64,000 nucleotides of DNA from Platynereis dumerilii. Lineage: Eukaryota > Annelida > Polychaeta > Phyllodocida > Nereididae. The notes under the pieces are model-generated. The model was given only the letters and a program-made list of their open reading frames with translations, had not been told where the DNA came from and ran no database searches. The stretch is from assembly GCA_026936325.1 (NCBI GenBank), contig JAPTHN010000004.1:45845289-45909288 (forward strand), written 5' to 3'. Both the position numbers and the translations under genes were made by a program. Positions 10,818 to 20,689 of this stretch are shown one piece after another (the stretch's first letter is position 1; every line of letters starts with the position of its first letter).

Positions 10818-12811
10818 TGGGTCAAGCCATAAAGGTGCTGCTTCTGAGCTGTAAAACATGTCCTTTTAGTTCAGAGGTGGCTGGCTAGAAGGGAATTTAA
10901 TTGAGGCAATCTCAATGAATGCCATACTGAACTATACATATTAGAATAAATTGTGTTAAAATTTGAGGTGAATACCAAACAAAATAAAGAAGCTGTACCA
11001 CTTTTTAGTCCTGAAAACAGGCCAAAAATGACGTTTTTTGGCGTTTGTGGCATGACATGGCCTAAAGATGACTTTACTAGCTGAAGGAAATTCTTTCTTT
11101 GTCCATTTTTAAAGTTTAAAATGATAACCCATGTCTTGAACTTTTATTTCATGCACAGTGAACTCCTCAGAACCTCTTATTTGATGAGATATAAGTAAAT
11201 CTTCCAGAGTAACATTTTTTACTGTTTTTCGTTACTCGCCATTAGATTGTGATAACTTTTTATTTTACAATTATATTTAACTCAAAACAGTGTACAAATT
11301 TCGGCCTAAGTGATGCTTACAGGATACAATCCAGTTTTGAGGATATTTTGAAGCAGAAATAGGAAAAAAACAGATTTTGCATAATGTCCTTACGTGTCCC
11401 TGTTACACGGCCAAAATTCTACCCCCTGTCCTTTTACATTTTGAAAGACTGTTATGATAGTTTTTATTTCACAAGAGTGCAGAAGAAAGATGGAATAAGA
11501 AATATGCCAATTTGTAAGTACGGGGAACAACAATTAAGGCCAGGGCATGAAGAAAAAGGGGCATTTGTCCTTTTTTGTCCTTGTTACTCTCATGTTACGC
11601 CCCTGAAAAGCTAAAAATGTAACAGGACAGCCACTTTTTGTCCTGTTTGTTTAAGGTAACAAGGACATGTCCTGTTATGTTTTTAACAGTCATAAAGCAT
11701 TTTAACAACTTTGATGGGTGTTACAGTTACCCTATGACTTAAGAAACTTTGAACTAAATCGTCCCAACCACATTTGTTAGATTGCAGCTCGATTGTAAAG
11801 TAACTCTTGAAAAGGTTGGCAATATTTGACGGAGTATTTTGTATTAAAACACAGTAACAGGACAGTAACAGGACAACAGCAATTTCTGTCCTATCAAACT
11901 ACAACCAATTAGTGGTACTTGACTGTAATGCTTCATACAGATTCTAGAAACACAGATACACATTTCCACTATGGTTAACTGCTCACAGGCCACCATTAAT
12001 ACATGCCTGTCCTGTTACATGTCCTGTTACCCATATATGTCCTGTTACTTATCCTGTTACACAGATATCTTGTTACTGTTTGTTATTTTCATTCAATTGG
12101 TCAAACATAACACGAAATTTAAGCAATATAACTCAGATATAGATTGCATAAGGCACATGGTACATATTTTGAACCATTGCATAGCTGAATCATTAAAAGT
12201 CTTCAACCTCCAGGATATCAAAGACATCCAAATGAGTCCTGTTACTGTCCTGTTACTGCACAGTTAATTACTGTCCTGTTACTGTCCTGTTACTGTATGT
12301 TTGGTTTGAATTCTTTGTAGTGGCTATAAAAAGGTAGTTGTACCTACAAAAATTGCATAGAAAATACCTATGTACGTTCTATGTGTAATAAGTACCTGAA
12401 GAGTTAACATCTCATCATTATTTCTACAGCTACAGTGCTCAAAACTCTAATTGTCCTGTTACGTTTTTAAAATTTTGAATCATTAGAATATTAAATATGT
12501 GTGTATGGGGAGCTTTCAAAACACTTATAAGGTGACCCAGTGGTGTTATATTTTATTCTAAGCATTTAATTTTGAAGATAATAGGCACCTGGAAAGTTAA
12601 ATATGTAAAAATGTGAAAATGTTACGTTTTTTCAATTTCCCATTTGTATGGCTATTCCTAAAAAAGTGGAAGGTTTAAGCCTTTGTTATCATATTTTTAG
12701 TATGGGTACATGTTTGCAGAGCATATATTTCACAATTTCTTATCAAAATTACAAGATTTATTTTTGACAGCTGTTTTCAGCTTTGGAGCAGCACCTTTGT
12801 GGCTTGACCCA
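10818..12811 (+). mobile_element. 2-kb TIR element 'A' (TA target), unclassified
   Basis: The ends are inverted repeats, TGGGTCAAGCCATAAAGGTG and the complement of TGGGTCAAGCCACAAAGGTG, with TA on each side (10816-10817, 12812-12813). The empty target survives in repeat C copy 1 (TA at 6824-6825), so insertion with TA duplication is directly shown. An inverted second copy (B) lies at 24661-32440. The interior carries about 14 copies of the decamer GTCCTGTTAC or its complement, clustered at 11618-11670, 11857-11880, 12005-12062, 12236-12293 and 12453. Two short frames (11384-11614 and 11971-12267) are open in both copies but resemble no transposase. TA target suggests the Tc1/mariner group; the family is unknown. 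Confidence 0.85.
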
Positions 12812-13150
12812 TATCTTGTCATAAATCGGTGACTATTGCATCCACAATAATTTTTTTTTAATTTTTGGAATTGGAAAATAATGTACTTGATGATGAGTTT
12901 TATTCACATTTATTTTCTGAAACTTTGTAGCAGACTTTTGACCTCGGAACATCACAATATCCTCCAAAAATGGTCGAAAACCTTATTTCTGGGTCATTCA
13001 ATCCAGTATTTTGAAGAAAAAATAATAATTGAAATATATAAAATTGATCACTGATCTTTCCTCTTGTAAATTTGCAACTTTTAATAACAAAATGAATTTC
13101 TTATGTTGAGACATCACTCAGAAAATGATTTTTAAGACAGCAAAATCTGC
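12812..13150 (+). repeat. repeat 'C', copy 2, right of element A
   Basis: This continues the repeat interrupted by element A. It starts TATCTTGTCATAAATCGGTG, matching the complement of 6800-6826, and then repeats the unit seen at 10440-10700. Similarity fades after about 13150. Confidence 0.7.
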
Positions 13151-13852
13151 CAAAATGTGGCATCCCCAGCGAAAGAGGCTAATTCTTGAAAAAGGTGATG
13201 GAAAAGAAACCAATCTGATAAATGCATCAGCTTGGGAAGGTGATCCACTGAATGAATCTTTTTTAATTTGAGAAATAGGACCAATATTAAGGTCAGGAGA
13301 GCGATTTTGACCATGCTATCCTGCTGCAATCATGGTAGCAGGAAGCCCCTATTTGCGGCGCCACCTTGTGTATTTTGTGTTCAGACGCTCCCTAATGAAA
13401 TGAAACCAGCCAAAATATTTTTCTGCTCTGGTCTCATTGTAGAATTTAACATTGATACATCTCCAAACTATACGTACATGCTATACAAGACAATAGAAAT
13501 AAGGTTATGACGGAATGACATGACTGTAACTCATCCAGGACCCTTTTTGCAGGGGGAATAACTCATCATACACCATGACATGGTTGAGCAAAATATTTAA
13601 AAATGATAAATATTGTCATTCTGTACAAAATGATATGATGAGTGACCAGGAGAAGTGAAAATAACTTAAGTTATCCTTCATGAAAGATGATATGTCCATC
13701 CCCTTTTGCTGTTGTGCATATTTTGGTGTGATGTAATGTACAATGTTGGCCCAAAAACAGGGGAACCCGTACATAAAAATGATTAAAAATGCCCAAAGTC
13801 AAAAATATAGGTTTTTACCAATCATTTACCACTGGTTTCCAGACAATTACTT
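13151..13852. other. no feature seen
   Basis: An 80-codon plus-strand open frame (13268-13510) and a minus-strand one (13132-13329) have no recognised domain or splice support. No repeat ends were noticed. Confidence 0.4.
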
Positions 13853-14315
13853 CAGGGCGTCCAGCGGTCAGGGAAAAGTGAAATTTCTTCCAGGTCAGGG
13901 AAATGTCAGGGAATTTTGATTTTGGTCAGGGAAAAATTTAAAAATGCTAAAAGTCAGGGAAAAGTCAGGGAATTTTGAAATTGTGATATTACGCGATGTC
14001 CAAAATTGTACGACTTGTCCACAAATACGCAATTGAAGGCTAACAAAAGAACTGAGGGAAAGAATCCCAAGATAAAAACTTCATCTTGTTCCATGAGATA
14101 GTTCCATATAGTTATAAGAAGCCAAATAAATTTGGTACTTACAATAAAATGTAACAAGTGGTATCTGATGATCCCAGATGGGGATGTAAATATTTTGATT
14201 AGACAGAACTGCTTGAATTGTCGCGGAAATATGGTCAGGGAATTTCATATTTTAGTCAGGGAAAAGTCAGGGCAAAGTCAGGGAATTTCGTTCCTCAGAA
14301 CTGCTGGACGCCCTG
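13853..14315. mobile_element. hAT-like MITE with internal GTCAGGGAA repeats
   Basis: The ends are inverted repeats CAGGGCGTCCAGCRGT (13853 onward, and ending at 14315). The word GTCAGGGAA or a close form occurs nine or more times, clustered in the first 130 and last 90 bp, like subterminal transposase-binding repeats. The flanks (ATTACTT against TTAACTT) may be a decayed 8-bp duplication. The CAGGG terminus fits hAT. It is 463 bp with no coding capacity. Confidence 0.7.
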
Positions 14316-14633
14316 TTAACTTATATTTTAATATTTCATTGGTTTGTCCACATTTCTGTGGATTTCATGACTTATGAAATTTGGATCTGGATTTGGAACA
14401 TGTCAAGAAATCCAAGATGGCTGTCAAAATGGACACTGCAAAATGGCCGCCATTCTTGAACTGCCCACTGTGACCTTAATATTTTCCTATGCTTAACCAG
14501 GCATTGAATCCAGAGATTCTTGTTTGAGATATGACAGCACAAATGTTAATTATTTTATTAATGTGATCGCTTTTTGGTCTTTTTTTAAGTCCAACATACT
14601 GCTAAGTAGCCAGCACATAAATCTGTACCGGTT
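14316..14633. other. no gene; ATGGCCGCCATT patch
   Basis: Around 14410-14455 the words AAGATGGC and AAATGGCCGCCATTC form a YY1-like/dyad patch. No element boundary or exon is seen. Confidence 0.4.
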
Positions 14634-15058
14634 ATGCATGCATGTGATACATTTTTTCATCAAAATTTTTTTTTCCCCGAAATAAAAATAATAAAAATTT
14701 ATAAAAAAACTACTTTGGATACCGCTTCCAGCAAGAATCCAGTTCAAACTGATGATGATCACATGGAAAGCAATGAATTCCCAAGCTCCATTGTACATCA
14801 AGAACTTATTCAAGCCAAACCCCAACAATACAAAAATCTGAGAAGCAACCTCAGACACCTGTTGGCAGAACATATCCCATGCAACAAAAATAAGTTTGAG
14901 GACAGGGCTTTCTCATATGCAGCCCCAAAACTTTTAAATAGTTTGCCAGAAAAATTGAGAACAATAAAACCTTTGGAAAGTTTCAAAACTAACCTTAAAA
15001 CTCACCTGTTTGATTCTACCCCTGAGCTCATTTGAGCAGCGCTAATGAGTAGTTTATA
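14634..15058 (+). mobile_element. LINE (CR1/L2-type) 3' end
   Basis: The open frame 14634-15035 ends with a stretch typical of the C-terminus of CR1/L2 reverse transcriptases: FEDRAFSYAAPKLLNSLPEK followed by a FKTNLKTHLF-like end. Upstream lies A/T-rich non-LINE sequence, so the insert is 5'-truncated near 14760. The 3' end runs into the (ATA)n tract at 15059, where it meets a second LINE in the opposite orientation. Confidence 0.75.
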
Positions 15059-15078
15059 TAATAATAATAATAATAATA
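15055..15078. repeat. (ATA)n tract shared by two convergent LINEs
   Basis: Six or more ATA units. CR1/L2 LINEs end in short tandem tails; here one tract serves as the 3' tail of both the plus-strand LINE on the left and the minus-strand LINE on the right. Confidence 0.75.
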
Positions 15079-16395
15079 GACATTTATATAGCGCCAATTC
15101 CAGTAAACTACTCAGTGGCGCTTGTGCAAGATGGATTTATTTGTAGAAACTCTTAAACAGATGAGTTTTAAGATTTCTCCTGAAGCCTTCACAAGTTTTT
15201 GAGGCCTTGACGATCTCTGGCAGTTGGTTCCACAGTTTTGGAGCAGTATGTGAAACGGCTCTGTCTTCATACTTGTTTTTATTGCAGGAAGTTGGTTCAT
15301 ATAAGAGCATTTTGTTATTGCTTCTCAGATTAAAGTTTGGTTCAGATTTTGGCGCTGAATCAGATTTTGAATATACAAAGGGGCTTGTCCATTGACTGCT
15401 TTCCAAGTTGTTAACATCAGTTTGAATTGTATTCTAGCTGGAATCGGCAGCCAATGTAGCTGCTTCCTATGCTGGCTTACACTGTCATGCTTTTTTAATT
15501 TTTCAATGAGTCGAACTGCTGAGTTTTGGGCCACTTGAAGTTTGTTCATAAAACGACTTGATGCACCATATAGAAGACCATTTCCATAGTCTAGGTGAGG
15601 AGTCACAAGAGCATTTACTACAGTTTTGCAAGTTTCCTTGTCCAATGACTTCCTAATTTTTGAAATATTTCTCAGATTGAAATAGGCATTCCGGCACATT
15701 TTGTTGACTTGTTTTTCCATGGTCATGTTTTTGTCAAAGATTACACCTAGATTTCTTACATGATCGGCGGCATTAATTTTGACATTGTCGACATGGATTG
15801 ATGATACTTGGAGTTTATTAAGTTGGTGTGGACTGCCAATGAGTAGTAGTTCAGTTTTTTCTCCATTGTTACAGAGCTTGTTTTCATGGAGAAATTGCCT
15901 GATCTCAGCAATGCACTTTTCCATTTTAATCACAGCATTTCTCTCAACTAGACTCAAGACTCAAGACTCAAGACTCAAGACACATTTATTCGCCTATGAA
16001 ATACATGTCCGTTTTTTTTTTTAAAGTAAACACTTTTCATTAATAGACACTATTCATTAATAGAGGAAATTTGGTTTAAAGGACAGAATAAGTTGCTCGT
16101 CATCGGCATACTTTTGGTCTTTGACTTGATGTTTTGCAGCCACCTCGCTTAAGGGAGCGATGTATGAATTAAATAGGACTGGTCCTAATTTTGAGCCTTG
16201 TGGAACTCCAAATTTGAGCGGCAGTTTGGTTGATGTTTTGTCATTAATTATCACTGACTGGGACCTTTCAGAAATGTATGACTCAAACCAACATAGTGCG
16301 GAATCATGAACACCATATCTGTTTTCCAAACGTTTCAGTAGGATTTTATGATCAATTGTGTCAAACGCGGCTGAAAGGTACAAGAGTACAAGCAT
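15079..16395 (-). mobile_element. LINE (CR1/L2-type) reverse transcriptase, 5'-truncated and interrupted
   Basis: Two minus-strand frames make up the fragment. The first (16395-16057) has the reverse-transcriptase core: SAAFDTIDHKILLKRL, GVPQGSKLGPVLF and the catalytic KYADD. The second (15957-15325) continues with the thumb and C-terminal region (NLGVIFDKNM, PHLDYGNGLLYG, LHWLPIPARIQFKL), and the C-terminal tail is completed in a further overlapping frame (15406-15137, APKLWNQLPE), so there is a frameshift there. About 90 bp between the first two frames are replaced by a foreign piece (15951-16056). The 3' end (GGCGCTATATAAATGTCTAT plus the ATT tail) is repeated at 40932-41005. There is no endonuclease, so the copy is dead. 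Confidence 0.85.
15951..16056 (-). repeat. retroposon tail inserted in LINE
   Basis: Read on the minus strand this ends with AATAAATGTGTCTTGAGTCT followed by a (CTTGAGT)n-type tract (15951-15984). It looks like the 3' tail of another LINE or SINE that landed in the reverse transcriptase. A poly-T run (16012-16022) lies at its other end. Confidence 0.5.
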
Positions 16396-16545
16396 CGTTA
16401 CCTCACAAGCATCGTTACCTCACAAGCATCGTTACCTCACCTTTTTACCCATGAGCGGCAACTATGCCTTCGGGTATCAATTTTGTATTTACTTGTTTAT
16501 TTTGTATATAAGTGATAATAAAAAAATCTGAATCTGAATCTTTTT
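16393..16545 (+). repeat. 17-bp triplication, then LINE/SINE tail ending (AATCTG)n
   Basis: AGCATCGTTACCTCACA is repeated three times at 16390-16441. It is followed by a short tail (CCCATGAGCGGCAACTATGC onward) ending AATAAAAAAATCTGAATCTG, the form of a LINE-type 3' end with a hexamer tail. Confidence 0.5.
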
Positions 16546-17984
16546 TTGGCCATATTCAACATTATATATTAACTGGAATTAGCACTTTATCACCTGGTTG
16601 GCTGTGAATATCACTGTTTATAGTCAAATATCAGGGCCTATGATATTGTGAAAACAACCACCCTTCAAGGGTGATATTTTTTAACAATGATTATGACATC
16701 ACCAGCATTTCAGCTGCCTGATGACATCACAAACCAAACTATGACGTAGAATCTTGAAAAAAGAACAAAAAAGCAAGAAATCAACCTAAATTTTCATTGT
16801 GGATAATCTTTGCATTGACCTAATGCAATGACACTTCTTACCTCACCTAATATCTCGTAATAGTTAGAATGGATTTAGTTCGCATTTATGTCAAATTGAC
16901 CGGTGAGAGCGATGTTAATTCAGAATTTTGTTAGTTTTGAAGGAAAAAAGATACAATATATCATAACATATCATGAAAAAACACAATAGGGCTACTCTTC
17001 ATGTTATCACCATGTTAAATATTGGAAGATATCGCGATGCCGCAATATATCGATTAGCGTCCCAACCCTATATTTTAATATGATGATGCCAAAGAGCATA
17101 GCGAGACCACAGGACATACGATTTTTTTTGCAGTGATTTAGACAAAAATTTCATGTGTGGTGCTTTATATATAGATAGATATGATGGATAGAAAGTCTTA
17201 TCTCTCAAACTTCGGCAGTCTTGAAACTAAATGTAGGCCTATAATTTCTGGTGGAGGTATTTCTTAACAAGGTGGTGTTTGATTTAGGAATGAATATTTG
17301 CGGACTTCGCGCGCTTAAAATAAATAATTACAACCGCACCTGCCATGAAATCAATAATTTCCTGCCGAGGAAAACTCCAACCCCCCCCCCAAAATTATTA
17401 ATTATATGGTCACCCCATAATTAAGCATCTGTTGTCAACTTCTCCAACTGCAAAACGCCATCACATTGACTGAATTTGTTGTGCCATCATCCAAGCAGTT
17501 GTATGATATCACGATCATATCCCTGAGTGCCGTGATGAATGGTCACTTGACGTAGCCGTGTTTGACAACGTAATTTCAATCAAGAGGTAAAAGAAATTAG
17601 TTATGTTTGACTTGAACATACACAAACACTTGATTTAGAAACTACAGCGAAGCATCCAATTTTCTGTGTATTTTTTCACATGCACATGCCTTTCTTTTTT
17701 AAATTTGAGGTCTCGGAATAGGCTTAGTCCAAGCAGATAGTTGGAAATATAGAGTTAGATACTTAGATATAGGCCTATCGATATATAGATAGATGGATAG
17801 ATTGTAGATCTATATAGACCTGTAGATAGATAGATACTAGAATTTATTGGTAGGTCATACTAATTGAAGCAACATGTAGGCCTATTGTATTGTCTTCACG
17901 CTTGTTTTTATCAGCCTAAAAAAGTTAACATGAAGTTACGATGGTAGCGTCACCATCTATTTATAGATTTTAAGTGCTACATAA
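16546..17984. other. non-coding, hAT remnant and GATA microsatellite
   Basis: The segment ending near 17071 (ATATCGATTAGCGTCCCAAC then CCTA) looks like one end of a hAT-like element; a similar end lies at 27004. A (GATA)/(TAGA) tract is at 17770-17833 and a C run at 17382-17391. No exon is supported. Confidence 0.4.
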
Positions 17985-18830
17985 AAAGTGACGTCATCTC
18001 TGACAAGCTCACTTGTGACGTCATGGCGATTGTTAGCATTACGGAATGACGTCACAATCACGGTGCCACTTTTTGACAGCTTGCCGCATCCTCAAGATTT
18101 GCTTAGTATATATCACTGTGTGAGTACTATAAGTTACACCCTGCTCGTTTCGAGGGTACGGGAATATACACCACGAAGGACTCCATACACCGCGAAGCCG
18201 AAGGTTGAGTGGTGTATGGAGGCCTGAGTGGTGTATATTCCCGTACCCTCGAAAAACGAGCAGGGTGTAACGGTTTTATCCTCAGACTTCTTGTTTTATT
18301 GATGCCCATAGATTTTCTTGCAAACTGAAAATGTCTTTCAGTAACAAAGGAAGAGCACTGTGACGTCATCACCAGTACTGCCACCAGGATGATGTCACAA
18401 TGGCTCAAACAATGGCATTGTGACGTCATGACTATTGTTGCTACAAGGATGATGTCATAACAATCCTATGGTCGCAATTGTGACATCATTGTTTATCTCA
18501 TACACCCTGTCTGGTGAAGACAGACAGGGTGTACGGTGTCATACACCTCAGCTCTCAACCAATCAGAATCGAGGATTCACACTGGACTGAGGATAAAGCT
18601 CTTTATCCGACCACCAAGGCCAATGCTTGTTTCTGATTGGCTGAGAACTGTGGGTATATATCCTGTATCTGTCAGGCTACTTGGCCTGTACATATATTTT
18701 CTGTATCCTGCAGTGATGACATCACAATCACAAATAAATTATCTGACGTTGTCATGCAAACAATGGGCAGTGATTGTTTGTCATGACGTCACAATGGCAT
18801 TGGGCTGCTGGTGACGTCACAACAATCTGC
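17985..18830. promoter_or_regulatory. cluster of TGACGTCA dyads
   Basis: Exact TGACGTCA palindromes lie at 17989, 18016, 18047, 18361, 18421, 18784 and 18812, with at least five one-base variants (TGATGTCA/TGACATCA) near 18391, 18450, 18481, 18560-18570 and 18716. Part of the cluster (18359-18490) is a roughly 60-bp tandem unit. They may be CREB/ATF sites or simply the sequence of a repeat; no promoter is defined. Confidence 0.5.
18133..18271. repeat. long hairpin (about 60-bp arms)
   Basis: GTTACACCCTGCTCG at the left end pairs with CGAGCAGGGTGTAAC at the right. Pairing continues almost unbroken through CGAGGGTACGGGAATATACA and the CCATACACC segment to a loop of about 19 nt. No coding frame is present. 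It may be a foldback transposon or an RNA hairpin precursor. Confidence 0.8.
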
Positions 18831-19064
18831 TGCTCCTGTCTTACAGAATTTGAAGTTATCAGACTAAAATTTAGTAAAGATAAAATCATTGTGGCACATA
18901 AATGAATCCCAATAGCAGTGTAGTTAATTCACAGCTAGGAACATCATTTGTGTCAGGTCTGCTTCTAAATCACTCATCATACCTAGCACTCGTGATGTTC
19001 GTCATACCTCTGAACCACATTGTTATGGGGGGTTTATTATACCATGTGGTCGGATAAATTCGTA
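18272..19064. repeat. composite inverted-repeat region
   Basis: Beyond the first hairpin, TTATCCTCAG (18276) pairs with CTGAGGATAA (18588), and TTTATCCGACCAC (18602) pairs with GTGGTCGGATAAA (19045). A short dyad, ACACCCTGTCT...AGACAGGGTGT, is at 18502-18535. The two hairpins and these dyads look like one foldback cluster. Confidence 0.5.
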
Positions 19065-19197
19065 ATTTGTTGTTTGCTTTTGGCAGATACAGGATTAACC
19101 TTCCCTCAGATAGCTGTATCCGGGCTCAGCTTCGCTTCGCCCAGATACAGCTATCTTCGGGAAGGTAAATCCTGTATCCGCCAAGCAAACAACAAAT
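19065..19197. repeat. second long hairpin (about 60-bp arms)
   Basis: ATTTGTTGTTTGC pairs with GCAAACAACAAAT. The arms then run through GATACAGGATT, CCTTCCC and GATAGCTGTATC to a loop containing GCTTCGCTTCG. Its sequence differs from the hairpin at 18133 but its size and build are alike. Confidence 0.8.
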
Positions 19198-19580
19198 AAC
19201 TAATAGTCTCCTACCATTTGAAGACCTGCGGTCTTGGGGCTGCGCCCCAAGACCTGTGGTCTCCATAATGAAATGACAAGCTGGGCGCCCTCCATATGGC
19301 GAAGGATACCCAGAAATTGACATCGAATCTGGGACCCCGTGTAGGCCTATATCTAAACAATAATTCAATAAACATCGTGAAATTTTATAGACCTAATTCT
19401 CAGGATTCCAAAAATTATGACCAACATATGTATTCATGCCTGTGGCCTAACTCATTTGTAAAATAACAAGCAAAATTTATATGCCAGCAAATGTGTGATT
19501 TTGAAAAATAAATCTGAAACCAAATTCAATTACTAATTTGAATATAATTAGTCTAATGATTTGTTCTTTTCACATTTCAG

Positions 19581-19743
19581 GACAGTCAGCCCTTGTACGA
19601 ATGCAAGCAGTTTGAAGGTACAGGTCAAAATAGAACGGAAGAGTGCTGCCAGTGTTAATGTGGACAACTTGCCATGGAATTCAACAGCGAGGGAAGCAAC
19701 TAACACAAAGCGGTACATGGAATTGAAGAATCCTACAGAATAA
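19581..19743 (+). CDS. possible terminal coding exon, unknown protein
   Basis: A pyrimidine-rich acceptor (TTGTTCTTTTCACATTTCAG, ending 19580) precedes an open frame that runs 54 codons to TAA at 19741-19743. The product begins TVSPCTNASSLKVQVKIERK and has hydrophilic, unbiased composition. About 230 bp downstream AATAAA (19975-19980) could end the transcript. The exon would need two bases of its first codon from an upstream exon. That upstream exon was not found. I do not recognise the protein. Confidence 0.35.
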
Positions 19744-19974
19744 TCATGAGATAGAAGGAATTCTAATGAACTTTAAATAGTTTACCCTGATGGACTAAAA
19801 TTTCTGTTTGACTTGCATGGTGCATGGTGCATGGGTCACATCTGATGATCTGACCATTTTGAATATTATACTTGTTCTTTGTTCTCTGATTTAAATGTCT
19901 TAATTGTGGACAGTTGCGGTTGAAATATTTTACTTGTTGTATAGTACCAAATTATTATTATTAAAAATTCAAAA

Positions 19975-19980
19975 AATAAA
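19975..19980 (+). terminator. possible polyadenylation signal
   Basis: AATAAA in an AT-rich stretch, 232 bp after the stop of the candidate exon at 19581-19743. It is meaningful only if that exon is real. Confidence 0.3.
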
Positions 19981-20035
19981 CCTCAGTTTTCATATCTTTT
20001 TCTCTCTAGCATGATCAGCATATTTTGTATTTTTG

Positions 20036-20417
20036 GATGACATAATATGATATTTTGTATGCCTGGAATACATTAATATGATATTTTGTATGCCTGGAAT
20101 ACATAATATGATATTTTGTATGCCTGGAATACATAATATGATATTTTGTATGCCTGGAATACATAATATGATAATTTGTATGCCTGGAATACATAATATG
20201 ATATTTTGTATGCCTGGAATACATAATATGATATTTTGTATGCCTGGAATACATAATATGATATTTTGTATGCCTGGAATACATAATATGATATTTTGTA
20301 TGCTTGGAATACATAATATGATATTTTGTATGCCTGGAATACATAATATGATATTTTGTATGCCTGGAATACATAATATGATATTTTGTATGCTTGGAAT
20401 ACATAATATGATATTAT
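20036..20417. repeat. 30-bp minisatellite, about 12.5 copies
   Basis: The unit is ACATAATATGATATTTTGTA plus TGCCTGGAAT. Copies differ by only one or two substitutions (TGCTTGG in three, AATTTGT in one, one extra base in the first). Because the unit is a multiple of three and lacks stops in several frames, it gives ten-residue repeating frames on both strands; these are not genes. Confidence 0.95.
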
Positions 20418-20534
20418 ACGCCAGTTGCCATCAAAAATGTAATACATGATTTGTACAAGTGAGGATACACTCCCATTCTATATACATTTGAGAATTCTAT
20501 ATCAACTTGAGAAGCTGTTTATATAGGTTTGCAG

Positions 20535-20666
20535 AACAAGCCTTTGTAGTGGCAGCCATTTTCATAGTAGTAATTCATTCATGCTCAGGCTCTGTTGTGG
20601 TATTCGACAAAGCTTCACCAAATGATAACCGGGATAAAGATAATCCAGGCATTCATCCAAGCCAAG
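20535..20666 (+). CDS. candidate hydrophobic (signal-anchor) exon
   Basis: An acceptor (TATAGGTTTGCAG) ends at 20534 and a donor, AAG|GTAAAC, follows 20666. The 132-nt segment is open in a frame that uses one base from the previous exon and hands one base to the next, so it is a symmetric phase-1 exon. It encodes a hydrophobic run, AFVVAAIFIVVIHSCSG, followed by polar residues (FDKASPNDNRDKDNPGIHPS). This is the usual look of a signal peptide and the start of a secreted or membrane protein whose ATG is in an earlier exon. There is no ATG in the exon itself. The family is unrecognised. Confidence 0.4.
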
Positions 20667-20689
20667 GTAAACTGTTTGTCATTAACCTG

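Noticed and set aside
11384-12267. Two short frames open in both elements A and B, first thought to be a small transposon protein
   Set aside because: The two copies are too similar for conservation of the frames to mean selection. One frame is largely translation of the repeated decamer, and neither shows a transposase motif.
20015-20449. Three overlapping long frames of ten-residue repeats on both strands
   Set aside because: They arise from a 30-bp minisatellite with a period divisible by three. No start context, splice site or domain supports coding.
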